Positions 54,186-64,000 of a stretch of 64,000 bases of DNA are shown here, piece by piece (position 1 is the first letter of the stretch; each line of letters opens with the position of its first letter). The translations under genes and the position numbers were made by a program. The notes under the pieces are model-generated. The model searched no databases. It was given only the letters and a program-made list of their open reading frames with translations, and was not told the origin of the DNA. Source of the stretch: Trichopria drosophilae (Eukaryota > Arthropoda > Insecta > Hymenoptera > Diapriidae); NCBI GenBank assembly GCA_030407085.1, contig CM059585.1:67692501-67756500 (forward strand). The letters are read 5' to 3'.

Positions 54186-55434
54186 TTAATTTTCTACATT
54201 TTTGACATATTTTTGATTTCACATGTAGGTTTGGAAAAGCTTTCAATACATTCAATGCATTAACACACCTTTTCGAATGCAACTTTTGCATATTTACTTC
54301 ATCCATTCTTTCTTTTGCCACGAGGAAATGGACTATTATAAGTGGATATTATGGCAACACCCAGTATCCCAGAAAAATAACTATCCTGAAAAGAATTGTC
54401 GTTGCTGGAAACAATGGTCGAGTTGAAATCGATTTGACATTCACTGTCTGTCCTGAAAAGAACTGCGAGAAACTAACCTGTGGTGTTTTACTGGTAGCTA
54501 AGAAAGTGAACTATGCCAGAAACAGCAGTTCTTGAGTAGACGCCGATGTTACAACCCAAGGTCTCATAAGAAAATCTTATTCTAAAAAAGGTTGCTGAAA
54601 ATTGAAAACCGATGAACTACCGTGACACAGAAATGATCTATGATATATGAATAATATTGTCAATATTTTTAATATTTGCAATATTTTGAACAGTACCCCA
54701 TACTGGTACTTACACTTAGACTCGTGCCATTCATTTGTGAAGAGCGCAGTGATATCTTTCGAATAACGATGATGTATCGTGATATTAAATATGTTAACGT
54801 GCTCACGCGAATTTATCCAAAGAGTATTTATGATGTCTTGAATACTTAAATTTTTTAAAATCAAATTTTTGCGTACCATTTAGGGTTAATTATTATGAAA
54901 ATCGATATTTATGCATGTGCTGCAATGACGTACGACACTTCAAATCGCGCAACAAAAATCGCGGACGAATTTTTAAGAATTACACGGATTCTCACCATAT
55001 TGGATCCGCCATTTCGAATCTTTAAAATCTAACGACAGATTCGTAATCAGCGATCCCAAAAACACCAGGGTAAAAAGTTTCAAGATAATTCTACCACTTT
55101 TTAAAAACTCGTCCGCCATATTAAATCTTTTTTAAGGTTAGAAAAAAATGAGCAGTGATTCTAAGGCAGATTCGTGTATAGTAGGTCAAAATTCATCGGA
55201 ATACATAAAAAGCTCTATAAACATGGTCTATATTTTAATTTTATGTGCGTTTTTTATTATTTTAATACAAATTAAGAGTTTGTAGGTGCCATATTGAAGC
55301 CGCCATATTAGTTTTTGCAATGGCGCTCTCGGCACTTCAAAGTATATGCCTTAAGCTTTAAAATGAGCCCCTGTTATTTTTTCGGTTGCTTCATATTTTG
55401 CTCGTAGCACTGATCCGCTTGACGTTGATCGTCC

Positions 55435-55479
<45 letters not shown>

Positions 55480-55860
55480 TATAATTATATATAACACTGG
55501 TCGACAAAATTCGGTCATAAAAAACTTCGGAGATGAAAGTGGCTAATCTTTGTCAATTTTGGGTCGCTGAATCCGAATCCGATAATAAAAATTTTCGATT
55601 GGCTCTGTGTTCCAAGAATTATGGCGTCAAAGTTGCAAAAAGCGCCTTTTTTTGGCAACATTTAAGAAAGCATATCTTTTGACAGAGACGAGACGAAGGG
55701 CTCAACGATGGCTTAAAATAACGCTTATACCTAGCACTTTACGATAAGAAATAGAAAATTACAAAAAAAGCTTGCAGTGGTCAATTTTTTGAACACGTCT
55801 AAAACCTGGCTGACTCAGTAACTACTGAGTGCTATGTGCTCTACAGTGCAACATTTGGCG
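54186..55860. other. Non-coding; dispersed repeat block and (TA)n
   Basis: Around 54990-55110 lies an inverted relative of the block at 31660-31790 (AGATTCGTAATCAGCGATCCC). A (TA)n microsatellite is at 55435-55474. No gene recognised. Confidence 0.5.
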
Positions 55861-56452
55861 AGCGGGATAACCAATTTAAATCAAGTGTTACAAACACAAA
55901 AATTTAATTTTATTTAATATAAAAAAATTTCGAATAATTTTGAACATTTCTGCAAACATTCTCAATTTTTTTTTGTACAGTAATCACTATTTGGAAATCA
56001 CCATTTTGAATTTAATTTACTCTGCAATGCAAATTTTCAAACCTCAACATATTTGTGCTATTTTCTGATACTTTATGTTATGCCACAGCAATGTCTTCGG
56101 TAGGAAATATTGAATTTCGAAATAAAAAATGCTGATTTTTTCGTGTTTCGCCATTTTGAGTTTTTTCACATATAAAAACGACATCAGAGCATGTAACCTT
56201 CTGGAGTGACCCCAAATACACATAAAAATACCGCAAAAAATGTACTGTACGAAAAATATTTTAATAAGCGTAGGAGTAAAATGTTGTAGGTTTCAAGCGA
56301 TAACGGGTTTAGACATATTTCGACGGCCGAATCTACATTTTGGTAAAGGAATGGTAATCTTCAAGCTCTAAAACATATTATAGAGATGTTATATTAAATA
56401 AAAATATACATCTTTATGTTTGTAACACTTGATTTAAATCGGTTATCCCGCT
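55861..56452. mobile_element. Palindromic element, 592 bp, unassigned
   Basis: AGCGGGATAACCAATTTAAA at the left and its complement at the right form inverted arms of 36 bp with one mismatch. Weaker pairing continues inward for about 25 bp (TTTATTTAATATAA). No coding frame. The exact ends and duplication are not clear. Confidence 0.65.
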
Positions 56453-59112
56453 TGCAATAATAGTTGCAACTAGGCAATAATCGACTGGGCCAGTAGGTTA
56501 AGAGATTTTATCAATAGGGGTCATAAATGAGTTTTTCCACTTAGAAGAAAAGTCAATTTTTCAACATTTTTTTGTATCTCACTTTGGCTTTTAAAGCTCA
56601 AAGTGTACTAATTCTCACCGCGAGTAGGTGGAAAGAGCAACCCCCAAAATAGTTGGAAATGGATCTGTTGGAACCGTTAGTAAATTTACGAGGCTGAAAT
56701 CCATGCAGAAAACCAACACATCTCGGAGTTAAAGGGTTAAATATTAAATCGACTTCAAAACCTGAAAATTATACGCTACAATGCTCTAAAGTACATTTTC
56801 CGAACGACGTTAAAAAATTCATGGTTATTTAAAATCACCGTTTAAATAATGTACATATGGTATCTCGGGAGTGCAACAAATTCTGTAAACAATAAACATT
56901 GTTTATTGCAAATTATTATTGCAAGAATAATGTTTGTCAGAAACAGTGAAATTCCGAATCGACTTGACTAATACCGGATCCGATACAAAACCTGAACGTC
57001 GCTGCTCCTCATGGCGCACGGTAGGCATACGTGTGTGTTCGATTTTCAAAAGGATTCGACTGCTGAATTTTTTACCAATCTTAATGAATCCTTTTTATAA
57101 AATACACATAAATAACTGCACTTGAATATATACCCCCACGATTTTTGATATTGATCTTTATTTACAAATAACGAGCAAGAAGTTAGCAGCGAGTTGGCGA
57201 CCGAACGAGTGGTATAGAAATTCTTATTCAACCAATTTTTTCCTCAAGGCTTCTTGGGACATCTAGAAAAGGTTAAAAAGTTTTCCAAAGCACGACACGG
57301 ACATTTTGAAATTCTAAAAGACGAAAAGTCAATATTCAATAAAATTCCTCATTTTCGTTAGCGGGAATAGCTGATCGTGTTCAATTTTGTCCTGGTGGCT
57401 TCTTGGCAACCCTCAATAAAAGTAAGAGAGTTTCCAAAGTTCAACGCGGCCATTTTGAATTTCAAAAGCAAGAATAGTCACCACATTTCAGCTAAATTTT
57501 TAATACTAAGTAGAAGAATCAAGAGTTTAGAATCGCATATTTTATACTTACAAAATGTCCGCGTCGCACTCTGTAACTTTACCTATTCTCTGTTGGAGAT
57601 GCCATGCAGAATAAATTGGGAACAAGTAGCGATTTCCTTTAACTGGAATTAAGAATTTTCTCTAAGAATTAACTCCATCGCGCCCTGGAAACTTTTTAGC
57701 CTTTTCTAAACATCTCCAGAAAAATTATAGTTACTCCTCTATTATTAACGCAGATAAATAAGAATTTCTATGCCACGCGTTCGGGGCCCCAACTTCAGGC
57801 TCGTATTTTGAGTTACCCGAAGAAAAAAAAGTTGACCAAAATCCGATCAATTTTAGATCAAAATCGTTCACATGGAATAGTGGTCCAAATGAGATTTCAA
57901 TTTTGAAATATTATTGCTAACACTTAAATTGTAGTAATTTTCTACTACCATGGTGTTTTTCAAGGTGTAAATCTGGCAGAATACCTGAAAAAGTTGGAAT
58001 AATTTATATTTATTAATTAAAATCTTTTAGCGTAGATGATACTATCTTAAGGAGGGTACCATTAAGTAGTAATCAAAGGTAAAAAATGTAAATTAAAAAG
58101 TTCTGACTTATTTCTTTTAATTCGGGCTTCATAAAGGTAATTCTAACTATTGATTGCTATCTTTTATAAAGAATCAAAAACAATTAAAGAGATCTGCAAT
58201 ACATGATTTTTCGATATTGGAGAAAATTCTCGATCAATTCTCGACCAATTTCTTTGATTTTTTTAAAGAGAGCATAAAAAATTGTTAGAATTGCATTTAT
58301 GAAACTCAAATTTTGAAAATTTAATTCAGTAAATTTTAATTTCGATTTTTGCATTGCAACTTTCTTATAAATTGAATTAAAATTTTCAAAAATTTTGGTG
58401 AACATAAAATCACATTTTTTTTGCGGATATATTTAAAGAAATTAAATTTAAAAAAAAAAATTTTATTCCAGCCCCACTGACTTCAGCGTCAAAAGTTATT
58501 CAAGAAAGAACTTCTTTGACCCATTAAAATTGGCTGCATTAATTTAAACATTCAAAACAAGTTTGCTGAATAGAAAAAAACCTATTTCCCAAATAATTAC
58601 GCATGGATTTAAAAAAAAATCCATTCCTTATCAAGGAAAACAATTGTTTTAGGTTAACAAATTTGTTTACAGTTTTTATTATATTATCTTTGAATTTCTC
58701 GTCAATAATTACCAAAGAACCAATTTTTTGTGTCTTTTGAACGATTGTTTCATTTAAATATTTTATTTCCATTCAAAATCATTTACCTCCCAACCTGCTA
58801 TTAGTAATAACCGATTCGATTTCATTCATATCAGTTACATTTTCATCTAATTTTTTTTCGATTCAAAATCATTAAATTTGTAGTCCTGTAATAATTAACT
58901 ATCCATTCAAATTCATTCGAGGCAAATATAACTATTTTTCCATTGAGATTCATTCAACTTGCAATTGTTCTATTCGCACTTTTCAATTGAAATTCATTTA
59001 ACGAAATCATTTCTTTATTCCACTATTTTCCCATTCAAAATCATGAAATGGAACAACTTTTTATGAACTATTAACCTGATGCTAAGAAAACGAATTCAGA
59101 AGTGAAATTCAG
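56453..59112. other. No gene; diverged short tandem repeat near the end
   Basis: From 58755 to 59045 a unit like CCATTCAAAATCATT recurs at irregular spacing. Other frames here lack motifs. Confidence 0.45.
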
Positions 59113-59650
59113 TGAATGAATGAAAGACGCAAGGCATCTACAAACTTCATATTCCTGGGATTGTTCATATTCGCCGAAAGTTTCTTGCTCGTGACAGCTG
59201 TTTCTACATACTAGTCAGAAGAGGTAAGGATAAAAACTGTTTAATGTTGATCATAAAATAAAGTTTACTACATTCTCACAATTATTTCATGTTTTACTGG
59301 CTGCAGGAATAACACCAGCTGTTTGTTTCGCCTTGACATTGTTCACTTTCCAAACGAAATGAGACTTTACCGGTCTCCATAGCGTCCTCTTCGTAGCTGT
59401 CATAATTCTACTTTTGTTTGGTGTTTTGGCAATTTTCATGCCTGGAAAAATAATGACCATCGTCTACGGCTGCCTGGGCGCCCTGGTCTTGTTCCTGTAT
59501 CTGATATACGATACTCAAATGATGATGGGTGGAAAACACAAGTTCAGTATTTCACCCGAGGAATACATTTCCGCAGCATTGAGCATTTACCTCGATGTCG
59601 TCAACACTTTCCTCTACATTTTGTCCATCATAGGTCATTCCCGGGACTAA
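59113..59650 (+). pseudogene. Lifeguard/TMBIM (GRINA-like) gene fragment, intron retained
   Basis: The first part reads RRKASTNFIFLGLFIFAESF and ends near 59224 with a TAG at 59212-59214. An intron of about 70 bp follows (donor GAG|GTAAGG), whose acceptor seems lost (TTTCAT before GTTTTACTGG). The second part reads AAGITPAVCFALTLFTFQTK, then TGA at 59360-59362 where the family has Trp. It continues FTGLHSVLFVAVIILLLFGV, LGALVLFLYLIYDTQMMMGG, HKFSISPEEYISAALSIYLD and NTFLYILSIIGHSRD, with TAA at 59648. This is the C-terminal half of a multi-membrane-span Bax-inhibitor-type protein. Retained intron sequence points to a DNA duplication, not a retrocopy. Confidence 0.85.
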
Positions 59651-59823
59651 TCAGCTCCGTGAGTGTTCATCAAATTCTTGTGAACCACCGCAGATCGGCG
59701 ACAAAATTACTTATATTGTTCGCTTTCTGACATCACTACTTAACATAAAGTTCACGCTGAATGTAATTCCAAAATCACTTTATACACACATTAATGTATA
59801 TACATATATTATCTACGTATATG

Positions 59824-60244
59824 CAGTTGCGTGCAAAATTGTCCGACCAAAGTTAATTTTACGATTAAGTAAAATAGGAAGGGTAAAAAATAAAAAGACG
59901 AATATATCATCATAAAGTATTTTTAGTAACATTTATTTGGAAATAAATTAAGGTATTTTCTTTCTTCATAATTGTTCGGCCAAGAACGTATAATTGGCTC
60001 CCATTTGTCATTTAAAATTATTTTTCTTGAGTTACTGCAGATTTTCTTTATATTCAGTGCATAAATTGTACTGGACCGGATAGTTATGAAACACCGATAA
60101 TCTTTATAAATAATTTTTGAATTACAGATTTTGATTGCTTAATAAAAATGCTTTATGATTATATAATTGTGTTTTTATTGTATACTCGTCCTCCGTTACG
60201 AAATCATTAAATTATCTTTGGCCGGACAATTTTGCATGTAACTG
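59824..60244. mobile_element. Tc1/mariner-type MITE (421 bp)
   Basis: The ends CAGTTGCGTGCAAAATTGTC and, inverted, CAGTTACATGCAAAATTGTC continue with CG(A/G)CCAAAG, about 29 bp with three mismatches. TA follows at the right; the left has TG, probably a mutated TA. The CAGT end and TA duplication fit Tc1-like elements. No coding frame. Confidence 0.82.
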
Positions 60245-61090
60245 TATGTTACATATTTCATAGTGTTGCTTTATTTTCACCTCATCGTACCGTCTTCAAT
60301 TTACTCATTCGCTCTCTAATTAGTAAGTTAGATTGACTTTCGACATAACTAAGGTCAACGATGATACAGAAATGCGAGAGGGAGGGCCTATTTATAATTT
60401 GTACGTAAGTTTCGTAATTACAGATGTTTACGAGCAATTGAAAATCATGTCTTTCTTTTCATTAAATTTAAGTATGTAAATATTAAACTAAAAAAAATAA
60501 CGTCAAAAATTCAGATTTGTAATGAGTGAGTTCAGAAACCTCTGGATACCAATACCGGATATGATAAAATTAGTATGAAGAATGTGCATTTGAAAAAAAA
60601 TTAATTTCCCTAACTCCAATCATCTTTTGATGTCCATTAGAATTCCGAATTTAGTAGACGGGTCAAGGGAGGACTGCAGATGTCACATATAAATGTATTT
60701 ATACTGGTTTTTTAATCAAAATGATGAGAGTCATTATATCGAAAAGCACATTGCGTTTACAATTGTGGAGTAGAAAAAGAGTAAGGAAAGAAATTGTATT
60801 AAAGTAATTTAGAAAATATAATAAAGATCGTCGATTATAATGAAAATAAACTTGCCCAGTTCCGAAATTAATTAAACATCTCTTTCTCGATATATAAACG
60901 CAAGTGGAATTCTATGTCTCGTATAGAATTATTTGTCAATAAGAACCAACAACTTTTAAATAATAAATGTCTCATAACATTTACGATGAAGGAATTGGTT
61001 GCTAATGAAACGTTGGTAACAGTGTGCTCGTGAGCCTCGAAACGATCGGTTCGTGTATTAACAGCTACGACTATTTTATTTTTTCGCGAC
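60245..61090. other. No gene recognised
   Basis: AT-rich, no motif-bearing frame or clear repeat. Confidence 0.4.
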
Positions 61091-61439
61091 CGTGACAAGT
61101 TTTTTACATTTCTGCTTTCCTGGGCCGGCTCATTTTGTGCTGTACATGAATTTTCTGTACCTATGTACTCGTGCAATCATCGCTGCATCGACCAAATATA
61201 AAATTTGGGTAGCTTGCTGGAATAATTGCATTTGTTTTTCGGACCGTTGTTTGCTACGTCGACTATTTGCTGACGTCACTTATTTTTCTGATTCGCACAC
61301 TCTTCGATTAAGCAGGATGCCGCTACTTTCGAGTGCTACGTCACGCGTCAGGAGCCGCCTATCAGCCAATAGTCGTGATTTTCCCAACGCCCGGTCAGCC
61401 AATGTACTCACTCTTCGCTCGCCTTCTCACAGCCGGGAA

Positions 61440-62300
61440 AATTGTCAAACGGGTAGCTGTGTTTTGCATTGATTGCAATTTAGCTTCCACCCTGGCTGTG
61501 CTCACCGTGTTAAGGGTTTGTCCAGTGCGGATCGTGCTTTGCACTGTTCCGCTTGCTATGCAGGTCAGGTGCCTTCTTCATTGCTGTCAACGCAAGAAGC
61601 CATTCCATCGAACGTTTCAGCTGCCATCGCAACCGCACCTGGCTCTCAACCTTTGCCGGAATCGCTACAACCTGTTACTTCTGCACTTAATGAATTTCGC
61701 GTTGCAATTCAAGCTGATTTAGCAGTCTTTGGTACCTGGATTGCTAAGCTGCTAAGTGATTTCACCGCTTTCTCGATTCAACGGGATAATCTTGCTCTAC
61801 AAGTGAAAGAGCTAGAAGATTCACTGGATGCCCACGTCGCCCGTCATTTTACGTTGGATGATCTGGACGAGAATGCTACGGTGAACACGCGACAAGGTAT
61901 ATTTGATGCTGTGGCCGAAATTCGTGCGCAGTCGAGATGCGCTAAAAATATTAATTAAAAAAATAAAATATTAAAAATTATAATCGGACCTCGACACCGC
62001 TAGAGGTCGTGAAGCTGAAATTATTAAGTCGATTTTTAATTTAAACAACTTTGAGCTTCCAAGCCCGCTCTTGCACTCGCGTATCGGCCGCTTTTCCCAG
62101 CAGGCTTCGCGGCTCAGGCCACTCAGACTTGTCATGAAAGACAAGGAAACGGCTTCCGATTTCTTGCGAATTGTTCGACGTTCGAAGCCACAGGAGATGC
62201 CACCAGCTTTGCTGAGCCTCAAGCTCTCGATGACCTGCACAGTCAGTCCGGAGAGGCGCAACAAAATCTGACTTTGAAATTCAGAGACGGTCGTCCCTAC
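61440..62300 (+). pseudogene. LINE ORF1 with PHD-like zinc finger
   Basis: CIDC in one frame (about 61465) is followed in the next by FHPGCAHRVKGLS and LHCSACY, together a PHD-like CxxC...HxxC...CxxC pattern. Residues 40-160 of the frame 61473-61958 are helical (NEFRVAIQADLAVFG, RDNLALQVKELEDSL). After a break near 61960 comes FELPSPLLHSRIGRFSQ, RPLRLVMKDKETASDFL and SLKLSMTCTVSPERRNK, like the RRM-like C-terminal part of ORF1 in Jockey/CR1-type insect LINEs. The 5' flank 61090-61440 is GC-richer and probably the element's 5' UTR. Confidence 0.65.
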
Positions 62301-62469
62301 GCCGCAAAAGCTCGCCCGTTGCCTTCACAAGCCCACCAAGAACATTCAGTACACCAACCTGCGAGTTGGTGTTTGGCCTACCAAGTGTTGTGTTGTCACG
62401 GAATGCTTCGTCAGCGCGTTTTTTACAGTCCGTAAATCGTACATATTTATCGCCGTCTACTGTGATTCG

Positions 62470-62760
62470 TTTGGACCAATCATTGGTTTATTTGTGTTAT
62501 ATCAAAATGTGCGTGATCTTAATACCGACTTCGATGCGGCTGTATCTAGTGCGGCTAGTGAGAACTTCGACGCATATTCACCCACTGAAACGTGGCATAA
62601 ATCGTTTGTTCGTGGCTTTTTGTTTCTCCTTGTGCCGACTACTCTGCGTTTTGTCATGATCGGCTTGTTCGACCAGGCGGTGGTGTTTTATTGGAGGTTA
62701 CCTTGCGTAGGTTACTAATTCGTAGTACGTACTTTCCATTAGTTGTTCTCATACCAACTA
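62470..62760 (+). pseudogene. LINE ORF2 endonuclease, N-terminal piece
   Basis: LYQNVRDLNTDFDAAVSSA and YSPTETWHKS give the APE-type endonuclease start (Asn and Glu boxes). In another frame, CHDRLVRPGGGVLLEVTLRR follows near 62645-62720. It follows the ORF1 relic in the same orientation and is probably from the same element. RT does not follow. Confidence 0.65.
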
Positions 62761-63124
62761 TGGCTTGCTTATATTCCCCTCTATCGTATGTTTACCTTGT
62801 TAAATCATTTTTCTATGGCCACGGCCACGCCTGTGGATCTGTTTTCTGCGAATATTGGCTCAACTCTTTCTGCGTTTTTACATTTTCTCTTCGATTAGTT
62901 TTTAGTTTGTTCAACCTACAGTGGGTGCGTGTGTGTTTTGTAAGCCATTTTACCCATTTATTTTTTTTGGGAATTTTTGTTTTTAGTTGCGACATGATCA
63001 AAATATTGGCACAATAGACATTTATTATACTTTTTTTGGATTGGCCGTATACAATTTAATAATACAGAAATATTACAAACTTATTAAATAATATAAATAA
63101 GCACATTAAACATAAAGATTTAAG
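62761..63124. other. No gene recognised
   Basis: Sequence past the endonuclease piece; frames at 62691-63017 have no motif. Confidence 0.4.
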
Positions 63125-63470
63125 GCTGAGTGACCTTAAGAGCAGATCGACGAGACGTGACGTTTCCAGGTAAGGTCCAACGATAGGAAAACTCCCAGAT
63201 CCCGGATCTCGTCGACGTAGGACACTGTAAATCCATTGACATTATTGGTGGGACATTAGTGGATTTAAAATGGCCTAGTTATGCCTTGATCCGAAAATAA
63301 TCCCTTTGGTTTATTTGCTACTAAGTGTAAGGCCGCATTCCTGGGTCCAAGCTAGAAATTCTATGATTTCGGGGTTGATGTGATCTAGTCTCACTCACGC
63401 GACTAAGCAGGGGTGTAAGATAGAACTGGGTGTCATCTGCGAAAACCACTGAGGTGTCTCGGCTGTATCG
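63125..63470 (-). pseudogene. LINE reverse transcriptase fragment, minus strand
   Basis: On the minus strand VVFADDTQFYLTPLLSRVSE contains the FADD catalytic box. Then, across shifts, INPEIIEFLAWTQECGLTLS and NVNGFTVSYVDEIRDLGVFL, LDLTWKRHVSSIC appear, the palm-to-thumb region of a Jockey-type RT. It faces the endonuclease piece at 62470, so it is from a different or inverted copy. Confidence 0.75.
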
Positions 63471-64000
63471 CAATCGTGCGAAAAGAGAGTTACAAACTAT
63501 GCTGAATTATATATTTTTCACATAAAATACGAACACATACTGAGAGCAGTTCCCCTATATACAATAGCTAGAAGAAAATTAGAGTTCAGTAGTATTTTAA
63601 CATCGATCAATAAAAACTCGGAGTCATTAATGACAGCGTTGTCGGATGCATGCAGTATTGAGCAAACAAACGACTCATGTAAATGACATGCAAGACCAAG
63701 AGCAAGTAAACCCCCCCCCCCCCCCACCTCCCTTTGTTAAAATTATTAACAAATTACTGTCTATTCCCTTTGCCCCCAACAGGACGAGTTGTTACGGAAA
63801 CATTTAACAAATCGAGTTTTTTTATCTATTTTTTTATTTTATTGACACGTGTTAATCTCTTTTATATTTATTTTATACACCAATCAAAGAGACCACCTTA
63901 GGGAATATTTTTTTATTTTAGTGATCGTTATTTGCACACTCGATCGGGAACCTACGGATGACCGGATGTTGTGGCAAAGAACATCAGTAGGGACCTTTTA
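63471..64000. other. No gene; poly-C run
   Basis: A C-run of about 15 at 63711-63725. The short minus-strand Gly-run frame over it is an artefact of the homopolymer. Confidence 0.5.

Noticed and set aside
60868..61176. 102-codon minus-strand frame
   Set aside because: No motif; it overlaps the probable 5' UTR of the LINE.
63518..63727. Gly-run frame
   Set aside because: Starts in a C homopolymer; no family signal.
1..64000. tRNA or rRNA genes
   Set aside because: I saw no cloverleaf-type box A/box B pair or rRNA sequence that I could support; the Copia primer-binding site only resembles part of initiator tRNA.

Overview
The window is AT-rich eukaryotic nuclear DNA, almost certainly from an insect. 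It carries arthropod-type Copia, Polinton/Maverick, DIRS, R1-clade LINE, Tc1/mariner and Mutator-like elements, and a decayed copy of a Lifeguard/TMBIM gene. A hymenopteran such as a parasitoid wasp would fit, but that is a weak guess. Nearly the whole window is transposable elements, many nested. I see no intact ordinary host gene; the host-like pieces are a small terminal-exon candidate at 31040-31141 and the Lifeguard pseudogene near 59.1-59.65 kb. Layout: 0.6-1.8 kb holds a Mutator-like transposase relic. At 2.8-10.1 kb is a full-length Copia element on the minus strand (246-bp LTRs, GTTGG target duplication), inserted in a 32-bp minisatellite and itself interrupted by a DDE/SWIM-finger DNA transposon. 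10.6-14.9 kb is a satellite-like repeat split by an unassigned DNA transposon with long inverted repeats. 15043-29572 is a Polinton (Maverick) bounded by TIRs of about 0.8 kb and a TTGGTA duplication. 29.8-37.4 kb holds MITEs, satellite copies and a mariner element inserted inside another Tc1-like transposase gene. 37.5-40.8 kb is a scrambled R1-clade LINE. 42.2-46.8 kb is a DIRS-type tyrosine-recombinase retrotransposon flanked by odd inverted and direct copies of a short exon-like segment. 48.5-49.0 kb is a second Mutator-like relic, 51.4-51.8 kb a satellite copy, 52.7-54.2 kb a second copy of the unassigned transposase, 55.9-56.5 and 59.8-60.2 kb short palindromic elements, and 61.4-63.5 kb LINE pieces in two orientations. 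The Polinton is the main system. Its minus-strand block carries a conserved protein of unknown role, a major capsid protein, a penton-like minor capsid protein, an adenovirus-type cysteine protease, a hydrophobic capsid-associated protein and a parvovirus-like phospholipase A2 protein. A 72-bp divergent promoter region separates these from plus-strand genes for the packaging ATPase, a DUF8207-type protein, a coiled-coil fibre-like protein and a chromodomain integrase. A minus-strand protein-primed DNA polymerase B lies by the right TIR. The integrase and phospholipase frames are open; the capsid, protease-associated, ATPase and polymerase genes carry a few stops, frameshifts and one large deletion, so this copy is recently dead. 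All family calls come from reading motifs and from general knowledge of the families; no database search was made.
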